64,000 nucleotides of DNA, taken from Lunularia cruciata (lineage: Eukaryota > Streptophyta > Marchantiopsida > Lunulariales > Lunulariaceae). Location: assembly GCA_948567375.1 (NCBI GenBank), contig OX419757.1, positions 67,332,001 through 67,396,000 of the forward strand, given 5' to 3'. A program made the translations under genes and the position numbers. Below, piece after piece: positions 1-12,289 of the stretch. Numbering within the stretch: the stretch's first letter is position 1; every line of letters starts with the position of its first letter. Below the pieces are notes generated by a model. It was not told the origin of the DNA, did not search any database, and saw only the letters and a list, made by a program, of their open reading frames with translations.

Positions 1-731
1 GTAAGGCCAAATTGAGGAACTTCGATATAATTCTCTCGTATGATAGCTCTGTACTGACGCCATTAATTTAGTAGTTGACGTACTCATTTCATTATACCAC
101 TTTTGTAATACACTTGATTAATCTTTCAAAGGAGATTCCTTACCAGAGCTACATTCCACTCATAGCCCTCTAATGGTTATAGTTATACTCAGGCGAGAAT
201 TTAGTCTATGGTGGTTCAAGATTTGAGGATTCAAAAGGAAAGATTCTAAATAACTCAACATCCAAGTGAGTCAAGTGACTACCCGTGATTAACATTACTT
301 AAGTATAATTCGATTGCGATAGTCAAGGTGTATCTCCGAACCATGTAGCTGTCATGATCACGACTTAATATCCGGGATATTTGCAGATCTTAACGGGATA
401 TTTACTGTTCGATTACAAGTTAGTGGACAGAGCTCAAAATAGAGAACACAATTACAGTTTCCAATATGAAATGGGTGAGCCTGATTTGAACGGCAATTCC
501 GGATCGTTTAATGCTGTTTCGTCTCAAATAAGTTGTTGTCCATTCTCCATAACTTGGTTGCGATATTTGTGGACTATATCCATCATCCGTTAATGATTCT
601 TACAATAATATATTATACTTTTCCAACTTGGTAACTGATCAATCTTATATGCTGATCTACCCTCAACTAAACAAGTTCCAATTCTTTAGTCCTATATTCA
701 GCTGAATGGACGAATAAATGAGCATGTGGAG
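1..731. other. gene-free spacer
   Basis: I see only short open frames without recognisable domains, the longest being 70 codons at 381-593. No transposon ends, tRNA-like folds or strong repeats were noticed. Confidence 0.5.
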
Positions 732-846
732 TAATACACCTCACTAAAAAAGAAAAGGTGACCGCATAGCAAACACGAAGGATGGGAAGGGTTTAGCCGT
801 ACAAGGGAGAGACAAAAGAGGTAAATTGGGTTAATACACCTCACTA
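732..846 (-). mobile_element. LINE-like 3' tail insertion with perfect 15-bp target duplication
   Basis: The 85-bp insert (747-831) is a minus-strand copy of the 3' untranslated tail shared with the LINE-like pieces at 2150-2245, 3850-3955, 22260-22354 and 29770-29860. It is flanked by identical 15-bp direct repeats, TAATACACCTCACTA, at 732-746 and 832-846. This is what target-primed reverse transcription with extreme 5' truncation leaves. The insert holds no coding sequence; its upstream end lies close to the stop codon of the parent ORF. Confidence 0.85.
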
Positions 847-855
847 GTACAATAA

Positions 856-899
856 ATAAAACGGGTTAATAATCCTGAATAAAACGGGTTAATAATCCT
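856..899. repeat. 23-bp tandem duplication
   Basis: Two adjacent copies of a 23-bp word containing ATAAAACGGGTTAATAATCC lie just downstream of the LINE-tail insertion. It is a simple local duplication with no evident function. Confidence 0.6.
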
Positions 900-1179
900 C
901 ACTGAAAAGAATTATAGGTTTCCATTTTAGCGGATTTTCTTCCTCAAACTCGAAGGACTTACATATTCAAGCTATGACGTTGATTATTTTTGGATTTCTT
1001 TATCTTCTCGTTTTAGATATAAGTAGTAATGAACTACCCGTATACCATATAGTTATTTCGAATCTAGTACTGTAGCTAGTACATTTGAAGAGGAATAAGT
1101 ACCTAATCTAGATCTATTGCTTTCCACAAGTATGGAGAGACAATTCCAACATGAATGTAAACAGTATATACCTGCCTAT

Positions 1180-2245
1180 GATTTAGTCTATCCCCAAAGG
1201 CACGAGAGTACTTTCCATCTTTTGTTTCAGTATCATCAGATTGGACTAGAGGTTTACGGTCTTCTTTGATTGAACGACAGTGGGAGCATATGCTACATTC
1301 TCTCTTAAGAAACTTGTCCATTCCTCATGCTACTAGAGCATGTCTTTGCTCTTGTTTTTGCAAAGGTGTCGCCTTTTGGATCACACCTTGATCGTGCATT
1401 AGTGCATTCTGATTTGCGCCAGCTACTTTCTCTACAGCGATGAGATTTTGTCTAGGTTTGGTTCACCCTTCTGCATCTTCATTACTCACTTGTGAGTGTG
1501 ATTCTACACTAGATGCAGCAGCAGACCATATGACACGGTGTCCTTTTGAAGGACACCGGATAGCTACCCATGATGCTGTTAGGAACATAGTGTTTGCTAT
1601 GGCACACGAGAGTGGATACTTGGCTTGGAAGGAGCGTTCGTATGCTTTGCAAATGACACGTGTTAGGGTAGACTTATACATCCAAGATGATCAGATGACA
1701 ATAGCGGATGTCATGGTTACAGACCCTATGTGAGATACAATATTGGAGGGAATGAGTACCCATCCCCTTGCATGGGCGGCGAACGCAACAACAGGTCGCA
1801 AGGTCTCCAAATATAGGGGCATGTAGCAAGCTCACCTCTTTGTTCCTCTAGCCTTGGAATTATATGGAGCGATGGACACGACATTCAACACATTTGTCAA
1901 GGAATGCATGAGAGCTTATCATGTTAGGCATCAGGGGTACCACTCTCACTCTCATACTTTGTAGCATATTTTAGACAACGTGTATCCATTACTCCACAGA
2001 GTGTAGTGGCTGGTGCAATCTACAGGAGAGAAATCACACTAGGTGATGTTTCTTCGAATGCTCTAGTTGTTTGTAGATCACATGACTTACATAACTTGGA
2101 TATCTTAGGTGCAGTGGGGCAGATTTCTCATGTAAACTCTGTTGGGGCTTAGCCCCATTTTACCTTTTTCATCTCTCCCTTGTAAGGCTTGATGGGTCTT
2201 CCCCTCCTTCATTTTTTCTCCGCGGTTGTCCTTTTCCCCTATGAT
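1180..2245 (+). pseudogene. 5'-truncated LINE-like retroelement, C-terminal RT-polyprotein tail
   Basis: This segment is a diverged, opposite-strand counterpart of 3850-4910. The open part (1440-1733) encodes the end of a non-LTR retroelement polyprotein: a CxC...H...C zinc-like motif (CECDSTLDAAADHMTRC), then an 'ATHDAVRNIVFAMA' helix and a 'VRVDLYIQDDQMTIADVMV' strand pair, the usual order downstream of RT in this family. Beyond 1733 the frame continues with stops to about 2150 (S-L-S-Y-F-V-A-Y-F region), followed by the conserved 3' tail. Similarity to the other copy stops near 1180, so the fragment is 5'-truncated there. No target duplication was found. It is non-functional. Confidence 0.7.
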
Positions 2246-3849
2246 TTATCTGCCCCACCCATGAATACGAGAATTTATGAATGTATGCAGATCGCAAGTT
2301 CAATGTAGTGAAGCCTGTATAATTCATAGGTGATTATGGGTTGATTAATAGATCCTATGTGTCAGTTTATTCCAGAAACGAGCAAGTTCGACGTGAAGCA
2401 TATGAGCAGCTCTTTATCTTCTGTCCATGTGCACCCAGATCGGAATGTCTGCACCCTAGCTCTAGTTTATGTAACTGAATCACATTATCTTATCGTCTGT
2501 CTGAAACAAAAGCAGAGGTGAAAGATTTCATTGGTTTTCAGGAATTATTAAACTAGATCAGAGTCTTCAATGAAACATGGCAGTTCTCACCGTATGGTCA
2601 ATCCTTGATTGCGAACTTAAAGATGTGTCCTTCCTGCGTTGTTGAATAAGGAAAGTGCAACGATGCGCATGCATGCGTACATAGATGGACTATCCTATCA
2701 CCAGCGGAAGGTCACCTGCGTGCATTTGCATGTAGCGAAATCTCAGAAACTTTAAATCTCACTTTTAGTCCCAACATACAGTAGATAGCTATGAACTTAC
2801 TTAGGCCTCTGAAAACCAGCCTAAGCAATTTGTTCCTTTAAGATGTACATCAGATGGAATAGACGCGTTAACTGAACAGTTCCAAGTTTTCCTTGTAATT
2901 GCCGATCCTTTTGTCAACTTACCTCACCTGCTCACTTGTTTATTGTATCTATATCATGGTATCATGAGTGCATAACAATTATATGATTCACTTTTTCGTA
3001 TACAGGCATATAGGTGTCCCCGCTTAGCCAGGTTGTACTGTTACATAAAAATATTATTTATACGAACCGAGAACAAAGGAGGAAAACGAAGAGTGAATTC
3101 CGTTAGTGTTAAATCAGCTAATCTTAATACATCACTCATGTGTGCATTATATGTCTCTTATTGTATGATCATCCACCGTTTCTTCTATGTGGCGGTCGCT
3201 TGCGTTGATATATAGTCGAACGGAATACTTGCTACTCTAAGAATGTATGCGTATCCACGTGCATGTCTCCATATCCTTCAATAGATCGCATGATACGAAG
3301 GATGACAAGAACCATCTTAGCTAGGCCCGACATGCCACCTGAAACCTTGTAAACGGGAGTATTAAATATCTTTCTGCAAAGGAGTAAAAAATGAGGGTCT
3401 GCAGATGTCCTTAACCGATATTACCCTATTTGTATCCACCACCAGATCGGAAATTGGTTGAAGCAGATTTTCCACATGAGATCTGACGTATGAAAGACTG
3501 CACAATATCATTAACGTATAATCAACGTCCGGTGTAAATGAATTTGCAGTCAGGATAAGAGCAAAGTGCTTAAAAAATGGAACGAAATGGAGCATAGACT
3601 GTTCAGGACTAACTTTTCAGAGCTGAATCGGGATTCTGTCAGCCCCGATTCAAGACTCCAGAGGATAGCGGTACGCGGAAGGTCAGCTCTCATCATCAAA
3701 ACTGAAATGGCCCATGGATGAGCCTCATCGCCTCGAATGAATGTACTGTAGTGAGTCCCTATGTCTTGACTCCATAAACATATTAGTGGGTTTCAGAAAA
3801 AGGTGTCCGAAGCTCAGTATATTTTCTTATGAGTATTTAGGAAGTGTAC
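2246..3849. other. gene-free spacer
   Basis: No coding sequence with recognisable similarity. Small open frames at 3033-3215 (+) and 3362-3595 (-) look like chance ORFs. Base composition is mixed and no repeats stand out. Confidence 0.5.
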
Positions 3850-6600
3850 AAAAAAGCGAAAAGGGCTACTGTGTAAAAAACACAAAGAATGGGAAGACCC
3901 CATCAAGCCGGACAAGAGTGAGACAAAAAAGGCAAAATGGAGCTAAGCCCCAATAGAGTCTATATGAGAAATCTGCACTATTGCACCTAAGATATTAGAG
4001 CTATACAAGTCATGCAATCTATAAACACCGGTGACATTCAAAGAAGCATCACCTAGTGTGATTGCTCTCCTATGGACTGCACAAGCCACTACCCTCTGTA
4101 GAGCAATGGACACACATTGTCTGAAATATGCTACAAAGTATGAGAGTGAGAGTGGTACCCCATGGCGCCTAACATGATAGGCTCTTGTGCACTCCTTGAC
4201 AAATGTGTCGAACGCCGTGTTCATAGCTCCATATAACTCCAAGGCTAGAAGAACAAAGAGGTGACCTTGTTGCATACCCCTATACTTGGAGACCTTACGA
4301 GCTGATCTTGCACTTGCTGCCCACCCAGGAGGATGGGTAAGCACTCCTTCCAAAACTGTATCATGCTTAGGATCCATAACCATGACATCCGCTACTATCA
4401 CATGATCATCTCGGACCAAGTATAAGTCTGCCCTAACATGTGTCATCTGCAAAGCATACGAATGCTCCCTCCAAGCCAAGTATCCACTTTTTCGTGCCAT
4501 AGCAAACACTATGTCCCTAATAGCATCATGGGTAGCTATCCTCCAAAAGGACACAATGTTTCATGGACCACTGCTACATCTAGTGTAGAACCAGACTCAC
4601 AAATGAGTAATGAATATGCAGATGGGTGGACCAAACTTAGGTGAAACCTCATTGCTGTAGAGAAAATAGCTAGTGCAAGTTAGAATTCCCTAATGCACAG
4701 TCAAGCTAGGATCCAAGAGCCTGCATCCTTGCTGGAGCAAGAGCAAAGATGTGCTCTAGTAGCTTGAGGAATGGACAAGTCAACTAAGAGAAAATGTAGC
4801 ATATGCTGACGCTATCGCTCCATCAAGGAAGACTATAAACCTCTAGTCCAATCTGACAATAGTGAAGCAAAAGATAGAAGGTACTCAAGTGCCCATGGAG
4901 ATAGACTATCTCTTGTCTTCTGCCATAACATCTAGAAAGAAAAGGATCCATCTTGCACTTCTATCACATAAGTCTCCAAAATTGGCCAATCAACAACCAC
5001 AAATTGAGAGGAAATTAGGGATGCCAAGAGAGCCCAACTACCCAAAAATGCTGTAGGTGCCATCTCCTCCATAGATAGCAAGCTCACTCCTCCACATAAG
5101 ATTGGTAGAGATGTTTGTCTATGTGTCAAATCCCCTATCACACACTCATATGTCACTTGTCCAATAATATCACCAAAGACTCCCATAATTCTCCTATCAA
5201 AGGCTCTCAGACGTAATAAGAAGGTCAATGAGGAGGGAACTATGCGAAAGAGGTAAGTCACTCAACGAGCAATACTAAAGAAGAGTATAAAAAATGCCAC
5301 ATGTGGATCTCTTAATAACAAAAGGTCATCCACATGGAGAACATCCTTTGCAAGGGCAACATTTAAGAACCTTGTGACAAAATCCTCATATCCTATTGGC
5401 ACTCCAAGAACACGTAGTCCATCTATAGATATGATACACCCCTCTAGAAGCTCAATATGGGGAGGGATACCAAAAGGAGACCATGTCCTACACTTTGACA
5501 CCTTGATTCTCAAGCCTACTAGATGTAGCTTGGAAGTCAAGTGGTCAAAGGCATGGCTAATCTGATCTAAAGGGCCCATAATGTGTGTATCATCTGCCAA
5601 GGAGGGAAATACACAACCTAGCATGGCCAATGTAGTAGATAAGAGAGCTCTAAAGTGAGCCATGGCAAATAAGGATCCCCCTAAAGGATCTCCCTAAGGT
5701 CTACCAACAATATTGTTATTGACTCCAAGACGATGACTCCTTCTATGAACAACCATGTTGGTAGTAAAGTAAAGCAAGAGAGCCATAAAAAGATTGCACA
5801 AAAGGAATAAGACTTGCAAAGGATCCACCAGCCTCCCTAAGCTCTTTAAAGATGGATGCTCATGAGATGCTATTAAAAGTGTTCTCAACATCTACTTGTA
5901 GGACTACCCACTCTGGATGGATATCTAGGAGTGCCCTAATGCCTAAAGAAGTAGCCTCACATCATCTAAGTGTAGTTACTCCAAATTGATGTGGACTAAG
6001 GTGCTATCAAAAGTGAGAATGATGTTGAAGGAAAATGGTGCGGCTGACCAAACAAAAAAAGATCTCTCCAATATCAATTGGTCTAATGCCCCTTGTGTCC
6101 TACTCCATCACAAGAAGTTGAATAGCACCTAACACCTAACTAAAAAACATAGGAAGGTCTCCTCTTGCTACTATTGCAACCACTTGAAACAACTTGGTAA
6201 AACCAGTAGAAGGATCATTTGCTTGAAATTAATCTCTAGAGATATACCACCCCTGACAAGCCTCTTGAGTAAAAGCAAGGAGCAATGCACAATTCTTGTG
6301 CAAAAAGTGACATATCAAGACATAAAGGCTACTCAGGTTGATAATCTAAGACCTCTAGTGGTAATCCCTCTCTTGCCATAAGATGTAGTGAGCATAAGGA
6401 AAAGACAGTCTCATCAATACGACTAGCCATTGACAAGGGATGTAGTGCCCATGTTGCTCTACTAAACTCTCTTGCTTGACTCAATGTCCTACACCATTGT
6501 AATTAAGTGGACTCTATGGTATAATGTGGCAAAACTTGTCTCCTAAAATGGTCAACAAAGGGATAGAGAAAGTGTGTATAATCTTGAGTGTCATTGCTAT
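3850..6600 (-). pseudogene. LINE-like non-LTR retroelement with reverse transcriptase (decayed)
   Basis: Read on the minus strand, this is the longest LINE-like copy here. RT landmarks occur in the right order: a 'LQVDVENTFNSIS' motif A (about 5890-5920), a 'GDPLGGSLFAMAHFRAL' block (about 5630-5690) where the Gln expected before GDPL is a TAG stop, and a 'LADDTHIMGPL' catalytic block (about 5560-5595) with both aspartates. 'GLRIKVSKCRTWSPFG' follows (about 5480-5530). A connecting region (4932-5261) leads to a long intact C-terminal frame (3943-4554, 203 codons) and the 3' tail at 3850-3955. Stops and frameshifts rule out activity. The 5' limit is vague (about 6.6 kb). Confidence 0.8.
3943..4554 (-). 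pseudogene. C-terminal domain of the LINE-like polyprotein
   Basis: A 203-codon stretch without stops forms the C-terminal end of the retroelement polyprotein. It contains 'IATHDAIRDIVFAMA', 'VRADLYLVRDDHVIVADVMV' (a nuclease-like strand pair, by inference) and a basic region with 'LSLSYFVAYFRQCVSIALQR'. Its start is upstream in a broken frame, so it should not be read as a separate protein. The same region recurs at 1440-2150 and 29085-29775, which allows a consensus of three copies. Confidence 0.7.
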
Positions 6601-6712
6601 TGATGTGGTTGCTTGCCTCACGTGAGCATCCCAAGTGGTCCAATCAGTCCTTGTGTATCTTTCCCACATGGGTCTTTATCCCTTGCAAGGTAAAGCATTG
6701 ATGACACACCGG

Positions 6713-7195
6713 TGTAATACAAATAGCTAGACATAGTATCTAGAGGCAAAAATTGGCTTGGTAACATCTAGAAGGATATTTATATATGATGGAATAAGTA
6801 GATTAGATAGAGGTATAACCAAAAGAGTACTTTTACTAATAGATCAAAAGCCAAAAATAATTTGAGAACTTAAGAGCCAATTTTGGGGGCCTAAATGGGT
6901 GAATTAGGCTATGAAAATATGCAGAATCTTCCCCTAGGATTGTTAAAGTTGGCCTTCACTCTTTCTATTTGTCTTGGCAAGAGATTTCCAATGGTACCTA
7001 ACCCATGAGAATTTTGAAATTCATACAAGAAGATTCCCTAAATATTCCCTCTGGTCAAGCTTCTTTGACAAACCAAATAGTACTAGAACCAACATGTCAC
7101 CCATGCATACAACTAAGGGTAGAGCTCACTAACATGTCACCAATCCAAGGGTGGAACTTCCTTTGAGTGAATCCTCTTTGCTATATTCTTTCTTG
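6713..7195 (+). mobile_element. 3'-truncated LTR of the chromovirus family
   Basis: It begins TGTAATACAAATAGCTAGAC and runs parallel to the LTRs of element 1 (8476-9070 and 14187-14778). It shares blocks such as 'ACCAAAAGAGTAC' and the 'CACCAATCCAAGGGTGGA' stretch. Similarity ends near 7195 before the LTR 3' terminus. No internal retroelement sequence follows, so this is an LTR remnant lying directly upstream of the Harbinger pseudogene. Confidence 0.75.
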
Positions 7196-7239
7196 GATCC
7201 AAGGTTGAGGAGAGGTTAGCACAACAAGGAGAGAGATTT

Positions 7240-8475
7240 GACTATTTCTAAGTTACATCAAAATTGAGAATAATATAGTAGGCATACCAAGAGGTAGCAC
7301 TCATGGAGAACTCTCCAAAAACATTAAGAAATGTATACAATGGATTATACTACTACATTTGGAGATAATGTTTGATGAACTAGAAGATGAAGGAGGTAGA
7401 TTTAGATATGCTAGAACTATTGCTTAGTTGGTGGATGTATGCACATTTGCATAGGTACTTAGAACCCAAAGTTACATACCCTTGTAGCCAGGAATTTGTG
7501 ATTAAATATTTTAGAAGCCTAGATGTGAAAGCATTTTTCCAACTGACTAGAATGGACATTGATTCTTTTTCAACATAAGTAGATTTGATAAAGGATCATA
7601 GAGTATTTCAAAAGAACTATCAAAAGGAGCAAACACCAATGTGGTTCCAAGTAGCTCTCACTCTGGATAGATTTGGGCATCATGGTAATGGAGCTTGTGT
7701 TGAAAGGGAGTTAAACATTTGGGGCATTAGTGTAGGCTCAACACTTGCCTTTAGATATCAAGTCATGACACACATATTTAATTTGATGAGGAGTCAAGTG
7801 GTATGGCTTGAGCACGAGGCGAGAAGGAGAATATTAGCATTTCTTGCACATAGGTTTCCTTAGTTATGTAGGTTTGGTAGATGGAACATTGTTTCCTCTC
7901 ACAACTCAACCTATAGTGGATGGAGAAATATATTCTACTAGGAAGGACTCTTATTCCATAAATGGCTAAGTGATTGGTGATGACAAAAGGAAAATTATAC
8001 ATTTTACATGAGGTCAGTATTTAGATTGTTCAAAATGTAATTCTTCCTTTTCTAATTGGAGTGTTTGCAATTGATTAGATTTTGTGCAACTTCAAGTTTT
8101 GATTTGTTTATTTGCAAGAATGCCAAGTTCATGTCACAACATGATATGTTTAAAAGAATCATCAATGTGGAGTGATTTGAACTAGAGAGGGAGATGTCTT
8201 AATTTTGAGGCCAAAGAGTATCTTCTAGATGATTTTAGTTATGTATCCATGCATCACCTAGTCCTCCCCTTCAAGCAGCTCCAAACAAAGGACAAGCAAG
8301 AGTTCAACAAATATTTGGCAAAGGCAAGGATGATAAATGAGTATTGTAAAGGAGTATTGAAAGCTAGATATTGTTCTCTTTGGGAGTTGAGAGTGCAACT
8401 TAAAGACGATAGTAGAAATGCATATTTGTTGAAGTAGGTTTTAATTTGTATCATTTTACATAACTTTTGTATCAA
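7240..8475 (+). pseudogene. PIF/Harbinger-type DDE transposase, N-terminal and catalytic part
   Basis: Conceptual translation shows the DDE_Tnp_4 (HARBI1-like) order. A leader helix region (7387-7578) and 'TLDRFGHHGNGACVERE' (about 7660-7710) come first. The first catalytic Asp sits in 'SYVGLVDGTLFPL' (about 7863-7900), followed by 'YSTRKDSYSING', with the second Asp in 'VIGDDKRKI' (about 7970-7995). A 'YLLDDFSYVSMHHLVLPFK' block follows (about 8220-8275), and the last acidic residue is in 'ARMINEYCKGVLKARY' (about 8325-8370). The frame ends at 'IILHNFCIN', interrupted by the LTR of element 1 at 8476. Several in-frame stops make it non-functional. Frames used: +1 segments at 7387-7578, 7585-7863 and 8249-8475. 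Confidence 0.85.
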
Positions 8476-9070
8476 TGTAATACCATTAGTTAGACATATT
8501 ACCTAGAGGTGAAATTTGGCTTGATAATATCAAGAAAGATGTTATATATGATGTACTTAATAGATCGAATAGAGGTGTCACCAAAAGAGTACTTCCACTA
8601 ATAGAGTAGAAGCTGAAAACACCTTGAAAACTATACAGTCAATTAAGAGGCATAACACATAAATTAGGCTTTGAAAATGGAAATAAAATTTTCTCTTTAA
8701 GAAGAAAGGGCTTGCCTTCTTCCCCCACTTTTCATCTCATAGAGAGCTCTCCAATGGTACTTTACTCATACAATTATGAGCTTGCCAAAGGAAGGTTCTC
8801 TAAAGATTTTCTTTGGTCAAACTTGTTTGACAAACCAGATAGGACAAGAACCAACATGTTTAGGGTTAAGCAACTAATCTAAGGGTGGAATTTGCTAACA
8901 TGTCACCAATCCATGTATTTGATCCAAGGGTGGAGCTTCCTTTGAGAAAATCTTCTTTACCATATAATAGAGACAAGGTGCTCCTTTGGGACATCAAGGT
9001 ATTGAATGTGAAGCTTTGTGTTTTTTGTCTTGTGTTTCTTTTGATGCTCTCCTATCCTCAAAATATTACA
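8476..9070 (+). repeat. 5' LTR of element 1
   Basis: 595 bp, starting TGTAATACC and ending AATATTACA (TG...CA termini). It closely matches 14187-14778. Confidence 0.88.
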
Positions 9071-9071
9071 A

Positions 9072-9083
9072 TGGTATCAAAGC
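9072..9083 (+). other. primer-binding site, initiator tRNA-Met
   Basis: TGGTATCAAAGC lies one base after the 5' LTR. It matches the common plant retrotransposon primer site complementary to the 3' end of initiator tRNA-Met (TGGTATCAGAGC) with one difference. Confidence 0.85.
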
Positions 9084-9102
9084 TTGGGTTTCAATCCAAG
9101 AG

Positions 9103-10680
9103 AATGAATCACCAAAAGCGCATGTTCTTGGGAGAACATGTGCTTTTGAGATTGAGTGATTTTGAGGGGAGAAACTATAGTGCAATTGATAGATTTAGGA
9201 GCTTTTTAGAGAGAGGATGGATAGAAGCTCTTGGAGGACAATTCCTTGCACCTTGATTTATGTTATTTAATATGTTCCATATCAAGATTATGTACATATA
9301 ACATGAGCAATTGAGAGTTTATCTTATTTACCATTTTGGGGTAGAATTTGTGGATATAGTGATGAATTCACCTAACCCATTAATTCTACCTATGGTGATA
9401 TATGATAAAGAGTGGGATTTGATAAATCTACATTTTGCTATGATGCAATGGATCTGAATTACCCAATCCTCTTGCTTTCAATACTCAAGTAGAAATCCGT
9501 TTTGTGGTTGGATAGAAAGTGATGTTTAGAGATTTTGTAATCCACAATTTTGGTGAAGAATTTATCAATAAGTGATAGCCTCTAAAGTCCCAATAGTCCA
9601 TGCACCCTCCCAAGTGATCATACTAACTCTCTATTGAAGTAGGAAGTAATGATTGAGCATTTATCATGTGTAAGAATCATGGATCCGTAGTTGTAGGATC
9701 TGATGTAAGGATGTTGAACAAGTTTTGGAGATCAAGTAACCATGGAGGCATTGCAAAGGCAAGTATGTACCTTTAGGAATGATCATGCAATGTAAGAAGG
9801 AAAATTGCCCAAAACCTAGATCCAATGACAAAAGTACTTGGAGAGTCACTCATGCCAATGACACCAACTTTGGTCAATAATAAAGTCAAATTGTGATTAC
9901 GGATGAAAAAGACATGTAACATCAAGCCTTACAAGAAACAAAATTCCATGAGAGTAGTGGAAAACTGAATTTCAAGAATGAAACAATATTTTACTTATTC
10001 ATAATTGAGATCACCAATCATTCCACAAGCATGTTTGCATGTGGATACTTGACCAACAAAGCACTCACATGGTACAACATTGGGAATGATCAATGTTGGC
10101 AAAAGGAAGAGAGGTCACTTGGACATCAATGCAAGAAAGGTTGCTAAAGAATTTTTAATCCATAGATTCCATGTAGATGGCCCAAACTTGACTATAGGGG
10201 TTGAAGCAAAAGAATAATGTACAAGAGTATATTGAGGTATTTCTTGATCTGCAAATCATAATAACAGATGAGTCCAATAGAATCTTTGGATAATTTCAAA
10301 CAAAGGTTAAAAGAGCAAATTCACCAAGAAGTAATGGTATAAAACCCTCACACTATTTTTGAAGCCATTGCTTTAGCTCAAGGAATAACATGGGTGCTTG
10401 GAAGAGGTGAAAGAGAGTCCCAACTTGACATTATTGGGTTGAAACACCAGACTTTGGTGGAGCAATTCTTATGGAATTGGACAGCATTTTAAGATCAAGA
10501 AGCACAACTGCTCCAAGAAGAGCGGTGACAGGTCAAAGAAAGGAGAGATGAAGTCCCTTGAGGAGAAAAGACTTGAGCAAAACAACATTGTTCCTACAAT
10601 TGCAGCCAAGTTGGGCACATAGCCATCAATTTTTGTGCTCATCTTCTTAGAAGCCCTTGGCCTCCATAAAGGCAATCTTT
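9103..10680 (+). pseudogene. element 1 gag remnant
   Basis: The region is read in shifting frames with many stops. Recognisable parts are 'ACGYLTNKALTWYN' of the retrotransposon gag (capsid) domain near 10035-10080, a 'FKQRLKEQIHQEVMV' block near 10300-10340, and a degenerate zinc knuckle (C...C...GH...C) near 10590-10640. Element 2 has the same CGYLTNKALTWY block. No functional Gag can be made. Confidence 0.65.
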
Positions 10681-10849
10681 GAACAACATGGAGATATAAG
10701 TTGAAGAAAGGATATGGAAATCACATTAGAAATCACATTGGAAAACAAAGATCACTAGTAAATGTACCTTGTGGCCTTATTGGCTCAATGGAGAAGAAAA
10801 AATTGGGGGAGGAAGAGGATGAGTGCACAAAAGTTAAGGAAGACAAAAT

Positions 10850-11190
10850 TACAATTGATTGTCGTGAATGGATTCCTAAAAGGCAATGAGGTGAGAATAT
10901 TGATAGACCTTGGACCAACCAAGAATTTTTTTCTCTCTCTATTGCAATAAGGTTGGAGATAGATCTAGAAAAGGATGACAATGAAGAAGTAGAGTTACTT
11001 AATGGTAAGACAAAGAGGATTGAGTTGTTACCTAGAAAGGTAGCATTCTCTATATGAGAATATCAAGAAGGAGATTGAGTCGCAAGTGATATGGTTAGCT
11101 CATTTAAATGTAATCTTAGGCATGCCATGGATGGAGCAATACAACCCCATGGTCAATTGTAGAAAGAAAATAGTGAGAACTTGCCAATAA
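10850..11190 (+). pseudogene. element 1 aspartic protease remnant
   Basis: 'RILIDLGPTKNF' (about 10890-10930) corresponds to the retropepsin active site, in which a D-[ST]-G-A-T signature is expected; here Ser is Leu and Ala is Pro. About 60 residues later 'VILGMPWMEQYNPMVNC' matches the conserved end of the retropepsin-like fold in chromoviruses. A stop precedes the conserved second half. Confidence 0.65.
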
Positions 11191-11472
11191 AATATCTTTC
11201 ATGTTAAAGAAAGATCACACAAGCTAGAATTGTCTCTTTATATTATATGAACAATAGCTATCTATAAGAGAGATAGATGTTTCATGGGACTAATAAGAGA
11301 AATTCAAAGTGCAAAACTTGACATAAAAATTCCAAAATTTTTGAAATATCTTGTCAATGAGTTTCAAGATGTTTTCCTAGATGATCTACCCTCAAGATTA
11401 CCACCAAAAAGGAGAGTAGATCATAAAATAAAGATACTTCTAAAGGAAGACACCTCCTTGTAAGGCACCATA

Positions 11473-12200
11473 TTGATTATCACCCAAAAGTGTAAGACTC
11501 AAATCAAGGATATGCTACAAAAAGGGTTTATCCAACCTAGCGTGTCACCATATGGGGCTCTTATCTTGTTTGTGAAGAAGAAGGATGGTACAATGTGCAT
11601 ATGCATTGATTATCAGGGCCTAAATCAACAAACAATGAAGAACAAATATCCCATACCTCACATGGGTGGCCTATCTGATCAACTCAATGGGGGCAAATCA
11701 CTTCATCAAACTTGATATATAGAGTGATTACAACCAAACTAGAATTGTTGAGGAAGACATACACAAAATAACCTTTTGAACAAGGTATGCTCACTTTGAG
11801 TACCTGATGATGCCGTTTGGTCTCATTAATGCACCAGCCACTTTCATGAGTTTGATGAATGATTTATTTTTTCCATAATTGGATAAATCTATTATCATTT
11901 TCTTAGATGACATCTTAGTCTATAAAAGGACAATGATGGAGCACAAGCACCATCTGCAAGAAGTCCTCCAAATTTTGTGAAAAAATCAATTGTTATCCAA
12001 AATCTCAAAGTTAGAGTGTGGTAAATTTGAAGTAGACTACTTGGGGCATATAGTAAGTGCAGAACGTATGCAAGTGTTAATAGATAAAAAAAAATAGAGA
12101 TCATTAAAAAATAGAGTGCTCTATGTGATCAGACTCAATTCAAGAATTTTTTAGGATTGATGGGTTTTATTGCCGATTTGTCAAGGACTTCTCCAAGGTC
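11473..12200 (+). pseudogene. element 1 reverse transcriptase remnant
   Basis: '[20 protein letters not shown]' and '[19 protein letters not shown]' form the fingers, followed by a frameshifted palm ('[19 protein letters not shown]', about 11805-11865). The catalytic block 'IIIFLDDILVYK' (about 11893-11925) keeps both aspartates, unlike element 2. A 'VDYLGHIVSAE' thumb-adjacent motif follows. Frameshifts separate these pieces. Confidence 0.8.
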
Positions 12201-12289
12201 ACATAACCTCTAATGGCACTACTTGGTAAGAGGAGGAAATGGATGTGGAAAACTACACAAGAATTGGCCTTTCATGAATTGAAAGATGC

